Shown here: in pieces, positions 16,093 through 25,549 of the stretch
Numbering within the stretch: position 1 is the first letter of the stretch
Layout: each line of letters starts with the position of its first letter
Assembly (NCBI GenBank): GCA_004293815.1
Contig: RDZD01000023.1
Span: 62,001-126,000 of the forward strand
Direction of reading: 5' to 3'
DNA length: 64,000 bases
From: Cytophagales bacterium
GTDB lineage: Bacteria > Bacteroidota > Bacteroidia > Cytophagales > Bernardetiaceae
The notes under the pieces: model-generated
What the model saw: only the letters and a program-made list of their open reading frames with translations
Database searches by the model: none
Told to the model about the DNA's origin: nothing
Program-made: the position numbers and the translations under genes

Positions 16093-17256
16093 TTAATACA
16101 TGAATGTACCTTGAGCTGTTTCAATACTCAGCTTCTTATGCGGTGCAGCTTCTACTCTTCCCACTACTTGAGCCTCTACACCAAAGCTTTTGGCAATATC
16201 AATGAGTGTTTTAGCTTCGCTTTCAGGCAAATACACCTCCAAGCGATGACCCATATTAAACACGGTGTACATCTCTTGCCAAGAGGTATTGCTTTCGCGC
16301 TGAATCAGCTCAAAAAGAGGCGGTGTATCAAACAAATTGTTTTTAATGATATGTAAATCTTCTACAAAATGGAGCACTTTGGTTTGCCCACCACCCGAGC
16401 AGTGCACTAGCCCGTGTATGGCTGGCTTCATTTCCTCGAAAACCCGCTTCATAATGGGCGCGTAAGTGCGTGTGGGCGAAAGAATAAGCTGACCTACGTT
16501 TAGAGGAAGCCCAGAAACGGGTGCTGTCAGCATTTGGCTACCGCTATAAATATACTCCTTTGGTGTGAGGGGGTCGTAGCTTTCGGGGTAGAGGGTTGCC
16601 AAACTATGGTGTAAAATATCGTGGCGGGCGGAAGTCAGCCCATTACTTCCCATACCACCATTGTATTGCGTTTCGTAACTAGCTTGTCCAAAAGAAGCCA
16701 GCCCCACAATCACATCACCTGCCTGTATGTTATGATTGCTAATGATGTCGGTGCGCTTCATACGAGCCGTAACGGTGCTGTCCACTACAACGGTACGTAC
16801 CAAGTCGCCCAAATCTGCTGTTTCGCCGCCTGTGCTATAAATGTTGATTCCGTGCGTTCGGAGCATTTCCAATACCTCTTCAGTGCCTTCTATGATGGCT
16901 TTAATGACCTCACCAGGAACCAAACGTTTGTTGCGGCCTATGGTAGAAGACAGGACAATATCGTTGATGGCTCCCACACAAAGCAAATCGTCGGTGTTCA
17001 TCACCACAGCGTCTTGGGCTATGCCCTTCCAAACGCTCAAATCACCCGTTTCACGCCAGTAGATGTAGGCCAGCGAGGATTTTGTGCCCGCGCCGTCGGC
17101 ATGCATGATGAGGGCATAATTTGGGTCATGGCTCAGATAATCAGGCACAATCTTACAGAAAGCCTTAGGAAAAAGTCCTTTATCAAGCCCAGAAATGGCT
17201 TTGTGTACATCTTCTTTAGCAGAGGACACGCCTCTTTGTGCATAACGCTGGCTCAT
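16093..17256 (-). CDS. purM: Phosphoribosylformylglycinamidine cyclo-ligase (AIR synthetase)
   Basis: A 387-residue enzyme of purine synthesis that closes the imidazole ring with ATP. The start RYAQRGVSSAKEDVHKAI, the ATP/substrate stretch LIMHADGAGTKSSLAYIYW, AVVMNTDDLLCVGA, STGGETADLGDLV and the C-terminal NMGHRLEVYLPES fit the PurM/HypE superfamily and the longer Bacteroidota-type AIR synthetase. A reverse-strand -7-like box TAATTTTG (17293-17286) lies about 30 bases upstream, without a good -33 element. It may also be read from the upstream genes on the same strand. Confidence 0.93.
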   Translation of the reverse strand: MSQRYAQRGVSSAKEDVHKAISGLDKGLFPKAFCKIVPDYLSHDPNYALIMHADGAGTKSSLAYIYWRETGDLSVWKGIAQDAVVMNTDDLLCVGAINDIVLSSTIGRNKRLVPGEVIKAIIEGTEEVLEMLRTHGINIYSTGGETADLGDLVRTVVVDSTVTARMKRTDIISNHNIQAGDVIVGLASFGQASYETQYNGGMGSNGLTSARHDILHHSLATLYPESYDPLTPKEYIYSGSQMLTAPVSGLPLNVGQLILSPTRTYAPIMKRVFEEMKPAIHGLVHCSGGGQTKVLHFVEDLHIIKNNLFDTPPLFELIQRESNTSWQEMYTVFNMGHRLEVYLPESEAKTLIDIAKSFGVEAQVVGRVEAAPHKKLSIETAQGTFMY

Positions 17257-17295
17257 AAACAGGGATGTGGTTGAATTATGTGCCCCAAAATTACA

Positions 17296-17628
17296 TTATT
17301 TTTCAGTTTGCTGAGCGTTTTGCGAAATTTGCTCCGCTTTTTTATCATCCATGACGTATTCCTTGAGCCAGAGCAAAGTGGCCGTAGGCACAAAGTCTGT
17401 GAATGGCAAAGCTTCTTCAGAAAAATTAAATAGAGCTCCCGGCACACTTTTATACAAGAGATATGTAAGAAGAGCTGAAATTGGTGCAACTACCGTATCT
17501 GACATTTCGCCCAAGGCTGGTATAAAATAAGAGCTTAACCCCAAAAGATCAATGCCTATGCTGGCAAAAAGCTTTTGGTATTTTTTCTTTTTATGAGCCT
17601 TTAAAATCTCGTTATCAGGATGCACCAT
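17296..17628 (-). CDS. Small membrane protein of unknown function
   Basis: A 110-residue protein with a charged N-terminus (DNEILKAHKKKKYQK), two hydrophobic segments (FASIGIDLLGLSSYFIPALG and TVVAPISALLTYLLY) and a charged tail. I do not recognise a named family. It lies between an NFACT gene (49 bases upstream) and purM (39 bases downstream) on the same strand. Confidence 0.65.
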   Translation of the reverse strand: MVHPDNEILKAHKKKKYQKLFASIGIDLLGLSSYFIPALGEMSDTVVAPISALLTYLLYKSVPGALFNFSEEALPFTDFVPTATLLWLKEYVMDDKKAEQISQNAQQTEK

Positions 17629-17677
17629 GTTTTTATAAACAGCTGTAAAGTTTGGAAGGAAACAGTATAAAAAATAA

Positions 17678-19237
17678 TCATCCCTCCAAGCCCCTTGGTT
17701 CTACCAAAATAGTACTTTCCTTTTCCACTGTCACCGCCCCCGCAGGCGCACCCTTGGGCTTCCTTACAAACTTTTTGGGTGTTACCATGACGGGACACAG
17801 ACTGTCTGTTTTTCGCTTGGAATAATAGGCCGCTAACTCAGCCGCTCGCCGCACCACGCTGTCAGGAAACGACTGCCCAGATCTGTATCTAACTACCACA
17901 TGCGATCCGCTCACGTCGCGAGCATGAAGCCAAAGGTCTTCCTTGTAGGCATACTTTTGGGTGAGTAAATCGTTATTCTGAGAGTTTTTGCCTATGAGAA
18001 TGGTGAAACCCTCGTGTTCTAAGTGTTTGAAGGGAAAAGACGTACTAGCTGCTTGTGTAGCCTGTTCTTTAAGAATACCAATTTGTTTCAAAAAGACCCG
18101 AAGCTCTCTAGATTGCATAAAGGACTTGACGCGCTCTATTTGCTCGGCTTGCGCAAGCCATTGCTGTTCCCGCTTTTGTATCACCTCTTGCAAGTTTTGT
18201 AATTCTATCTTTTGGTTCTTGGCCTTTCGATAGTAATTTTCAGCATTTTTTTGAGGACTAAGCTCTTCTTTGAGTGCTATGAGAAGAGCATTGTTTCTGT
18301 AGAAGTCAAATAACTCTATCTCCTTGGTTCGCTTTGGAATTTGGTGTAAATTGGCCATAATAATATGACCGATTTCATCGTAACGCGCAGAATTTTGAAG
18401 AAAAGACAATCTTTCTTGGCTTTTCTTGAGATAATTTTCGGTTTGCTTTTGCTTTTTTTGCAGTTCTTTGATAGCCTGTTGCTTTTCATGCTCCAAAAAA
18501 AATACTCGTGTAAATGCCTTGTAGTAATGATTGAGCATTTCTACAGGATCCGAAGTCATTAAAAGCTGGTGCTTAGCATCGTCAAAAAAAGAGATGAACG
18601 GTGCTGCTTCGGGAGGCTTGATGAGATAAAAATTACAAGACGGTTCAGTCCAAGCAGTCAAAAATGCTTGAATCTGCTCCCATTGAGCAGGTGCAGTCAG
18701 AGTATCTAACTTCATCACTTCACGCATAGTTTGCGAGAGGGTTGGAAAGGTAGGCCGCAACCCCGTACTCATAAAGGCACAGTGGGTTTGATCTAGTGGC
18801 CTGTCAAGCGCTGACCAGCGAAGCTGCCTATCTTGCTCCAATTTCTGCTTGAACAAACCAATAACTACATCATTTTCAAAAAGCAAGATGTTGGCACTGC
18901 GCCCATAAAGCTTAAATAGCAAGCATAAGCCGTTTTTAAATATCAAGCCAAAACATCTTTCGTTCAGAAACTGTCTGACTTCTAAAACTTCCTGACCTTC
19001 CACAGCCTCAAACAAATTCACACTGTTTCTTCTGGCGCGGTCATGGCTGCTGGGAAAAGACAAACAGCACAAGTCGGATTGAAGCGTAGCACGTATCCAA
19101 AAGTCCTCGCTGGAGTCTGTAAAGCCCAACATTAGCTCGTCTTTGTTCTGGCTAAAGGCGGTGGCTAATACTTTGCCTTTTAGCTTGGGTACAAGAGCTG
19201 CCGAAAGCTTGGCTATAAAGAAATAAGTATTGTGCAT
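17678..19237 (-). CDS. NFACT-family protein (RqcH/FbpA-like, ribosome quality control)
   Basis: A 519-residue protein with the NFACT-N domain (about residues 1-190), a long coiled coil (about 240-420, KQQAIKELQKKQKQTENYLKK and later segments) and the NFACT-R/DUF814 domain at the end (YKEDLWLHARDVSGSHVVVRYRSGQ). In Bacillus subtilis RqcH binds split 60S-like subunits and directs C-terminal alanine tailing of stalled peptides. Here the normally conserved Asp-Arg pair of NFACT-N appears as Glu-Arg (LNERCFGLIF), so tailing activity is not assured. A role in stalled-ribosome handling is likely but inferred. Confidence 0.85.
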   Translation of the reverse strand: MHNTYFFIAKLSAALVPKLKGKVLATAFSQNKDELMLGFTDSSEDFWIRATLQSDLCCLSFPSSHDRARRNSVNLFEAVEGQEVLEVRQFLNERCFGLIFKNGLCLLFKLYGRSANILLFENDVVIGLFKQKLEQDRQLRWSALDRPLDQTHCAFMSTGLRPTFPTLSQTMREVMKLDTLTAPAQWEQIQAFLTAWTEPSCNFYLIKPPEAAPFISFFDDAKHQLLMTSDPVEMLNHYYKAFTRVFFLEHEKQQAIKELQKKQKQTENYLKKSQERLSFLQNSARYDEIGHIIMANLHQIPKRTKEIELFDFYRNNALLIALKEELSPQKNAENYYRKAKNQKIELQNLQEVIQKREQQWLAQAEQIERVKSFMQSRELRVFLKQIGILKEQATQAASTSFPFKHLEHEGFTILIGKNSQNNDLLTQKYAYKEDLWLHARDVSGSHVVVRYRSGQSFPDSVVRRAAELAAYYSKRKTDSLCPVMVTPKKFVRKPKGAPAGAVTVEKESTILVEPRGLEG

Positions 19238-19471
19238 AAGAAGTGCTTCAAAGCAACCTATACGTATTAGACTAGTAAGAAGTTGTTGTACCCTTCGGCG
19301 AAGTATTCTTTAGTTTTTATGCTAATAACAAGATTCCACAATGATGTTTTATGTGAGATACATCAAAGCATAGAACTCAATTTTGCCAAATATAGCCAGA
19401 AATAAATACCAGACACCAATAATAAAATTGTGATAATCAAAACTATAAATCATTTTTAATTATCAAACAAA

Positions 19472-20152
19472 TCATACATTAAAGGTCGCGATGTGTGTTT
19501 CGCCCCCAGTAGTTTTGTCGCCAATTTTTACATTGATGGTAGCATCTAAAGGTAAAAACAAATCTACCCTAGAGCCAAACTTAATAAAGCCCATTTCTGC
19601 ACCTTGTCTAACAGGCTGACCTTCTTTAATGTAGTACACAATACGTCGCGCCAAAGCACCTGCTATTTGCCTAAAAAGCACTTCTTGCCCGTGCGTGGGG
19701 TGTTGAATAACTACCGTCGTGCGCTCATTTTCGGTGCTAGACTTTGGATGCCAAGCCACTAAATACAGACCAGGGTGGTATTTGCAATAGCGTACCAAGC
19801 CAGTAATGGGGTTGCGATTGACGTGGACATTGAAAGGCGACATGAAAATAGATACCTGACGGCGTTTGCCTTTAAAATACTCTGGCTCTTCTACTTCTTC
19901 TATAACCACCACCTTGCCGTCGCAGGGCGCGATGATGTGGGCATCATTATAGGGTGTTTTAACTGTCGGATTTCTAAAAAATTGAAGTACTATGACAAAA
20001 ACAATCAATCCGAGAGCAAGCCCAAGGTCTGCCAATTCAATTTTATAAAAAAGCACCATGCGCGGAAACGCATAATCTAGGCCATAATAAAGAGCCGCCA
20101 TAAAGAGTATGGCCAAAAACAAAGAAATGTAGCCCTCGCGATGTATCGTCAT
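19472..20152 (-). CDS. psd: Phosphatidylserine decarboxylase family protein
   Basis: A 226-residue enzyme that makes phosphatidylethanolamine from phosphatidylserine, here of the short type. Two N-terminal membrane segments (ISLFLAILFMAALYYGL and LALGLIVFVIVLQFF) are followed by the catalytic domain: IIAPCDGKVVVIEEVEEPE, VSIFMSPFNVHVNRNPITG with the essential His, and FIKFGSRVDLFLP, where self-cleavage at Gly-Ser creates the pyruvoyl group. Length is normal for this subfamily. No phosphatidylserine synthase gene is adjacent. Confidence 0.93.
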   Translation of the reverse strand: MTIHREGYISLFLAILFMAALYYGLDYAFPRMVLFYKIELADLGLALGLIVFVIVLQFFRNPTVKTPYNDAHIIAPCDGKVVVIEEVEEPEYFKGKRRQVSIFMSPFNVHVNRNPITGLVRYCKYHPGLYLVAWHPKSSTENERTTVVIQHPTHGQEVLFRQIAGALARRIVYYIKEGQPVRQGAEMGFIKFGSRVDLFLPLDATINVKIGDKTTGGETHIATFNV

Positions 20153-20312
20153 TAAAGAAGTCTGCTAAATGAATCCAAGAAATAAACACCAAAACAATCA
20201 ACTTGAAGCGACAAACTTACGAAAAGAGCAGATAAAAGGCAAAGCAGCAAACCTAAAAAAATCTTTTTATTTACTTTATGCCAAAGAGCCTAAGCCGTTT
20301 TTTTGAAGCTTA

Positions 20313-20780
20313 TTACGTGTTGCACAAATTGCATACGCCTTCAGCAGAAAGTCGCCAGTCTGCTATCGTGAAGCCCTCTGGCAAAGTAAGGGCAGGCATC
20401 TTGAAGGCATGCAAACAATAGGTATTATGGCAGATGGTACAATTGAAATGCAGATGGTCATCGTGGTGCTGATGTTCTGAGCAAGTGCTTTCGCAAAGTG
20501 CGAATTTTGGACTAGACTTTTCGTCTATAATGCGGTGAATAAGCCCAGACTCCTCGAATGACTTGAGGGTACGATAAAGCGTAACCCTGTCAAAACCAGA
20601 CTGAAAACCAGCCTCAATATCTGTCTGAGCTATAGCAGTGGAGCGTTTTAAAAACACCTTGAGAAGCTCTACTCTAAAGTTAGTACGGCGCAATTGATGC
20701 GTTTGCAAAAGACTCTGCGCCTTATTTTCTAAATAATTTTCCACGTTCTTGTCCACTATTGATGTGCTATAAACGAACAA
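20313..20780 (-). CDS. fur: Fur-family metal-responsive repressor
   Basis: A 155-residue regulator. The N-terminal winged helix (RTNFRVELLKVFLKRSTAIAQTDIE, DRVTLYRTLKSFEESGLIHRI) binds DNA. The C-terminal half has a His-rich metal site (EHQHHDDHLHF) and two CxxC motifs (CTIC and CNLC) that bind structural zinc. Fur, Zur and PerR cannot be separated by eye. It lies 38 bases after gmk on the same strand. The targets are unknown; the TonB receptor and BtuF-like genes in this window are natural candidates. Confidence 0.9.
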   Translation of the reverse strand: MFVYSTSIVDKNVENYLENKAQSLLQTHQLRRTNFRVELLKVFLKRSTAIAQTDIEAGFQSGFDRVTLYRTLKSFEESGLIHRIIDEKSSPKFALCESTCSEHQHHDDHLHFNCTICHNTYCLHAFKMPALTLPEGFTIADWRLSAEGVCNLCNT

Positions 20781-20818
20781 AGAGACTTTTGTGTTGCAAA
20801 AAAAGAACTTTCAAAGTT

Positions 20819-21388
20819 TTATGACAAATATTTATCAAGCATAGCTTCAGCCTCTTGTAAGGTTTGTTCTAGCTTGTCATTGACCAAAATGGCATCAAAA
20901 TGTTTTTTGAGGCTAATCTCTTTTTGGGCTTTTTGGAGTCGCATCTTAAACTGCTCCTCGGTTTCGGTATTGCGTTTTCTCAAACGTTCTTCCAGCACAT
21001 CAAGAGACGGTACACTGACAAAAACAGCTAAACAATCATCAGGGTACATGGCTTTGATGTTTAGGCCGCCGTGTACATCTACATCAAAAATGATATTTTT
21101 ACCCAAATTGCGCAGGCGTGTAATTTCCGACTTGAGAGTACCGTAGTAGAATCCTTCATAAACCTGCTGGTATTCCAAGAACTCCCCCGCTTTCACTTTA
21201 GACAAAAAATCATCGCTTTCAATAAAATAATAATCCAGATCGGATCTTTCGGAGACACGGGGACGGCGCGTAGTGGCCGACACCGAAAAGGCGAGCTGAA
21301 ATCTTTGGCAGTTTAGTAAGTGTTTGACAATGGTAGTTTTACCAGCACCAGAAGGGGCACTAAACACAATTAACTTGCCTTTTTTCAT
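20819..21388 (-). CDS. gmk: Guanylate kinase
   Basis: A 189-residue enzyme phosphorylating GMP to GDP with ATP. It has the P-loop FSAPSGAGKTTIVKHLL at the N-terminus, the GMP-binding SVSATTRRPRVSERSDLDYYFI, FLEYQQVYEGFYYGTLKSEI, DVDVHGGLNIK, and the lid segment RLRKRNTETEEQFKMRL. Length is standard. Fur follows closely on the same strand. Confidence 0.97.
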   Translation of the reverse strand: MKKGKLIVFSAPSGAGKTTIVKHLLNCQRFQLAFSVSATTRRPRVSERSDLDYYFIESDDFLSKVKAGEFLEYQQVYEGFYYGTLKSEITRLRNLGKNIIFDVDVHGGLNIKAMYPDDCLAVFVSVPSLDVLEERLRKRNTETEEQFKMRLQKAQKEISLKKHFDAILVNDKLEQTLQEAEAMLDKYLS

Positions 21389-21525
21389 GTCCGTAGGCTC
21401 TTAATAATCAAATCAATAACAAAATAAAAGTATATCAAAGCCACAGCAAAAGAATTTATGACCTTATTTTAAGCGCAAAGTTAGGCAGAATACAAACAAA
21501 AACGTAAATTTATGCTCAAAAAACG

Positions 21526-23772
21526 CTAGTGCTTCCATTTGTCCTTATCCTCGAAGAGGCTAGGTATGATGCTGCGGAAGTACTCGTCTTGCAATAGCTC
21601 GTCATAAGTACCATCCTTAATAAAAGCACCATCTCTCATTAAATAAATTTTGTCAAGGCGTTTTAGGAATATGGGGTCTTGTGAAACTGCCAGTATTGTC
21701 CAATTGTGCTTATTCTTGTCGAGCAGCTTATCAAGCATTCTGCGCTTATAGTCTCCGTCCAGATTATAGAAAAATGCATCAAAAACCATCAAGTTTGGTT
21801 TGCCTAGAATGCTTCTAGCCAAGATGATTTTTTTGATGATGTGAGAGGCAAAATTCTTGCCTGCGGGCATAATTTTAGTGTTTATGCCCTCGGGTAGGTT
21901 AGATACAAATTCAGTTAGCTCCGCTATCTCCAAGGCTTCTACAAGTTCTTCTTGGCTGTGGGTTTTACGCCCCAGCGTGATATTATCAATAAAAGAACCT
22001 TCAAATACTTCTTCAGGGTTTAGGTTGTCACCAATGTGGTTGCGAAGATTATTGACATCTAAATCTTTGAGTGAAAAGCCATTATAAGAAATTAAACCTT
22101 TGTATCCACCATAAAGGCCCACTAACACGTTCATCAGGGTGGTTTTGCCTACTCCGCCCCCACCTACTATACCCACATGCTGGCCAGGTTTGGCTTCAAG
22201 CGTGATGTCGCGTAGAACACGCCTTTCAGTATAAGGGTACGTATAGGAAAGGTTTTGGATTTTCACCCCAAACCCTTCCTTGTTGAACTGGAATGTACTT
22301 TCGTATTCCTCAAGAGGTAAATCTGTAACTTTTGCAATTTTTTCGGTGGAGGTCAGCAAATCATAGACACTGTCCATACTCAAAATAAGTTTTTCAACGG
22401 CACTCACCACGGTAATAATCACAATTTCGGAGGCCACGAACTGACCTATCGTAATTTCGTTATTCACCACCAACAAACTACCTAAAATGAGCACTCCACC
22501 CGTGATGATTGTCTTGAAAATAACCACCGAGGAGTACTGCATGGCCAGCACATTGAAGTGCAGTTTGCGTTTACGCAAATACTTAGTCAGATATCCGTTG
22601 GTACGACTCAGCGGATAGAAAGGATTGCCTAACATTTTGAAGGTGGACATGGTACGGGCAAGCTCCTCTAACCAGTGAGCAATCTCAAATTTGTGATTTG
22701 ATTCTTCTATACTGGTTTTCAGACCTTTTGGGCCAGTAATCCAAAAAATAAGTGCCAAAATTGTCAAAAGCGTGACACCAAAAAATACAAAGAATGGGTG
22801 ATAAAACGTCAGCAAAAATACTCCAAAAAACACTTGCAGCGCAGCAGCTATGAGGTCGGTGAGGAGTTTTGCCAAGCCTTTCTGAAGGGTTAAAACATCA
22901 AAAAAGCGGTTCATTAGCTCTGGTGCATGGTACTTAGAAATAGACTCCAGCTTGATTTTAGGGACTCGATAACTGAACTCAAAAGCGGCACGGGTAAATA
23001 TACGTTGCTGTATAGCCTCTACAATGCGCATTTGCATAACTTGTAGAAAACCGCCTAGAGAAGTTCCCACTACCACCACCACGATCAATACCACTACTGA
23101 GGACAAAATAATCCCCCCAGAAATCAGATTGATAATAGACTGTATACCTAGAGGTAGAGTGAGCGAAAGCAAACCCGCCACCACGGCATAGAGGTACACA
23201 TAAGCAATGTCTTTTTTCTCTGTTTGTAGCAGATACCACAAGCGGCGTACAGCAGAATACTTGTCTTTAATAATGCTCTTATCTGAGACCGTAGGCTCCA
23301 CACGTATGGGAACAAGCACATAAAAAGAGCTCCTCATTTCTTTTGTTTTGAGGCCGTAGAGCTCTATTTTACTAATAAAGTCAGCCGCGAAGTCGTCAAT
23401 ACTCTCGATTTCTTCGTTCAGCCAACGCCCGTTTATTTTTTCTATCTTAAAGAATTTTTTTTCTTGGCTCCGCCAAATCATAATAGGCAAGTTGCCTGAT
23501 TCTGTACGCTTAAAGAGCAATACAGGAAGAGGGGTAAGAACCAGAAACTCCAAAAGCCCTTGCACCTCAAACTCCTTTTCCAGAAAGTGGATGTGAACAC
23601 TCACAGCTCGCTCTTGTAGATAGGTATACCAATCCTGAAAGTCACTTACTTCGGCTGTATCAAAGTTATTGAGGTTTAGTTCAAAAAAGGCATCCTCTTT
23701 ACCAGAACTCCATTTGCTCGCTATCTGATAAATGATTTCATTGGCATATAAATACGTTAGCTGACTAGACAT
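21526..23772 (-). CDS. ABC exporter-type protein with a degenerate nucleotide-binding domain
   Basis: A 748-residue protein. An N-terminal region of about 190 residues resembles no enzyme I know; it occupies the place of the C39-like domain in HlyB/LapB exporters. A six-helix membrane domain follows (about 195-470), then an ABC domain (about 505-748). Walker A is intact (VGGGGVGKTT, Lys543). The LSGGQ signature is replaced by FASHI (641-645), the catalytic Glu after Walker B is Ala (FDA, 665-666), the Q-loop Gln reads as Asn, and the H-loop His is missing (LAVSQD). It probably binds but does not hydrolyse ATP normally. It could be a non-exporting regulator or half of a heterodimer. No HlyD-type gene is adjacent. 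Confidence 0.85.
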   Translation of the reverse strand: MSSQLTYLYANEIIYQIASKWSSGKEDAFFELNLNNFDTAEVSDFQDWYTYLQERAVSVHIHFLEKEFEVQGLLEFLVLTPLPVLLFKRTESGNLPIMIWRSQEKKFFKIEKINGRWLNEEIESIDDFAADFISKIELYGLKTKEMRSSFYVLVPIRVEPTVSDKSIIKDKYSAVRRLWYLLQTEKKDIAYVYLYAVVAGLLSLTLPLGIQSIINLISGGIILSSVVVLIVVVVVGTSLGGFLQVMQMRIVEAIQQRIFTRAAFEFSYRVPKIKLESISKYHAPELMNRFFDVLTLQKGLAKLLTDLIAAALQVFFGVFLLTFYHPFFVFFGVTLLTILALIFWITGPKGLKTSIEESNHKFEIAHWLEELARTMSTFKMLGNPFYPLSRTNGYLTKYLRKRKLHFNVLAMQYSSVVIFKTIITGGVLILGSLLVVNNEITIGQFVASEIVIITVVSAVEKLILSMDSVYDLLTSTEKIAKVTDLPLEEYESTFQFNKEGFGVKIQNLSYTYPYTERRVLRDITLEAKPGQHVGIVGGGGVGKTTLMNVLVGLYGGYKGLISYNGFSLKDLDVNNLRNHIGDNLNPEEVFEGSFIDNITLGRKTHSQEELVEALEIAELTEFVSNLPEGINTKIMPAGKNFASHIIKKIILARSILGKPNLMVFDAFFYNLDGDYKRRMLDKLLDKNKHNWTILAVSQDPIFLKRLDKIYLMRDGAFIKDGTYDELLQDEYFRSIIPSLFEDKDKWKH

Positions 23773-24181
23773 ACTGCTTTATTCTGACTTAATTTTTTTT
23801 GATACCCTATAATTTTTTTGTACTCATGGCACACAATACCCTACAGATGCTTTGGGGCTTGCCCTTAAACAAAATACTAGTTTAAACATAAAAAGAATGA
23901 ATTTTGTTTAAAAACATAAAATCAATTATCATTTCTTAAGCTATATTTTTGGTATTTCAATTTAATTTTCGTCTGCTTTTTTACAGCAAGTCCAACTATT
24001 GACTATCTAATTTTCAGTTACTTTAGGGCTTTAAGCCAGCCAGATAGAGCAAGATAATAGCAAATTAGAAAAAAAGTACATAATTTTTAGTTCATATTAG
24101 CAAAAATATAGAAATTTGCAGCTGTCCAAATTCTTGGAATCCAGATTTTGTTGTTTTATACGTCTTTTAATACCGCTGCCA
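23773..24181. other. Divergent intergenic region upstream of metK
   Basis: An AT-rich gap between divergent genes. A near-match to a -7 box (TAG, then AAATTTG at about 24108-24118) precedes metK, but its spacing departs from TAnnTTTG. I found no SAM riboswitch core or long inverted repeat. Confidence 0.4.
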
Positions 24182-25453
24182 ATGCCTTATTTGTTTACCT
24201 CCGAGTCTGTTTCTGAAGGCCACCCAGACAAAGTAGCAGACCAAATTTCTGATGCCGTTGTAGATGCTATGCTAGCACAAGACCCCAATTCGCGAGTGGC
24301 TTGTGAAACCCTCGTAACTACTGGTCTGGTGGTTATAGCTGGTGAAGTTACAACCAAAGCCAAAGTAGAAGTGTCTGAAATAGCTCGTGAAGCTATCTTA
24401 CGCATAGGCTACAACAGCGATAAATACTGCTTTGATGGAAATTCTTGCGGTATCGTTGTGGCTCTCCACAGTCAGTCGCCCGACATCGCCATGGGTGTGG
24501 ACGAAACCCAAAACCGCGAGCAAGGCGCAGGTGATCAGGGCATGATGTTTGGCTATGCCAACAAAGAGACCCCTGAGTATATGCCAATGGCTTTGGCATT
24601 TTCACACCGAATTATGAAAGAAATGGCTAGGATTCGCAAAGAAGAACTCCATTTGATGCCTTATCTCCGCCCTGACTCTAAGTCTCAGGTAACTATTGAG
24701 TACAACGATGACCACAAGCCCACACGCGTACACACCATCGTGGTATCTACTCAGCACGATGACTTTGATGAAGATCAAATGATGTTGGCTAAAATTGCTC
24801 ATGATGTGCGTACTATCGTCATACCACGCGTGATTCCTGCCGAGTTGATTGATGACAAAACTGTTTTTCATATCAACCCCACTGGCAAGTTTGTCATAGG
24901 TGGTCCACACGGCGACTCAGGATTGACTGGACGTAAAATTATTGTGGATACTTACGGCGGTAAAGGCGCACATGGTGGAGGAGCTTTTTCGGGTAAAGAT
25001 GCTTCTAAGGTGGACAGAAGTGCAGCTTATGCCACGCGCCATATTGCCAAAAACCTCGTGGCTGCTGGCATAGCAGACGAAGCACTCGTACAAGTGGCTT
25101 ATGCGATTGGTGTGGCCAAGCCCGTATCACTCAACGTCAATACCTACGGTACAGCCAAAGTGAAGCTTACAGATGCTGAAATTGGTGAAAAACTCTCTAA
25201 TATTTTTGATATGCGCCCAAAAGCCATCATTGATCGACTAGGGCTTAAAAATCCTATATTTTCAGTTACGGCTGCCTATGGACACGTGGGACGCGAACAC
25301 TACACACAAAATATAGAGCTCAATAGAGTTACCGTTCGTCAAACGGCTAACGGAAGCGAAGAAGTTCGTACAAGAGAGTCGCAGACTCTTGAGTTTTTTA
25401 CGTGGGAAAAACTAGACTATGTAGATGCTATCCGAAAAGCATTTGGCTTATAA
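24182..25453 (+). CDS. metK: S-adenosylmethionine synthetase
   Basis: A 423-residue enzyme making SAM from methionine and ATP. Signatures are [21 protein letters not shown] with the active-site His, [14 protein letters not shown], and [24 protein letters not shown] with Mg and K ligands, plus [20 protein letters not shown] start at ATG 24182 (MPYLFTSES), which matches the family; an ATG at 24116 would add 22 unrelated residues. A strong terminator follows. Confidence 0.98.
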   Translation: MPYLFTSESVSEGHPDKVADQISDAVVDAMLAQDPNSRVACETLVTTGLVVIAGEVTTKAKVEVSEIAREAILRIGYNSDKYCFDGNSCGIVVALHSQSPDIAMGVDETQNREQGAGDQGMMFGYANKETPEYMPMALAFSHRIMKEMARIRKEELHLMPYLRPDSKSQVTIEYNDDHKPTRVHTIVVSTQHDDFDEDQMMLAKIAHDVRTIVIPRVIPAELIDDKTVFHINPTGKFVIGGPHGDSGLTGRKIIVDTYGGKGAHGGGAFSGKDASKVDRSAAYATRHIAKNLVAAGIADEALVQVAYAIGVAKPVSLNVNTYGTAKVKLTDAEIGEKLSNIFDMRPKAIIDRLGLKNPIFSVTAAYGHVGREHYTQNIELNRVTVRQTANGSEEVRTRESQTLEFFTWEKLDYVDAIRKAFGL

Positions 25454-25484
25454 TCAAGAAGTTTGAATGTATTTTTGTAACTAC

Positions 25485-25526
25485 AAAAGGGCTGTTTCTA
25501 GGTATAGAAACAGCCCTTTTGTTTTC
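25485..25526 (+). terminator. metK terminator
   Basis: AAAAGGGCTGTTTCTA (25485-25500) and its exact complement (25505-25520) form a 16-bp stem with a GGTA loop, followed by GTTTTC. It also serves the convergent DUF4139-like gene. Confidence 0.88.
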
Positions 25527-25549
25527 TAGATGCGAAACAAACTCTACAC

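Noticed and set aside
23773-24181. SAM riboswitch ahead of metK
   Set aside because: I could find neither a conserved core nor a paired stem with terminator; the region is plain AT-rich sequence.
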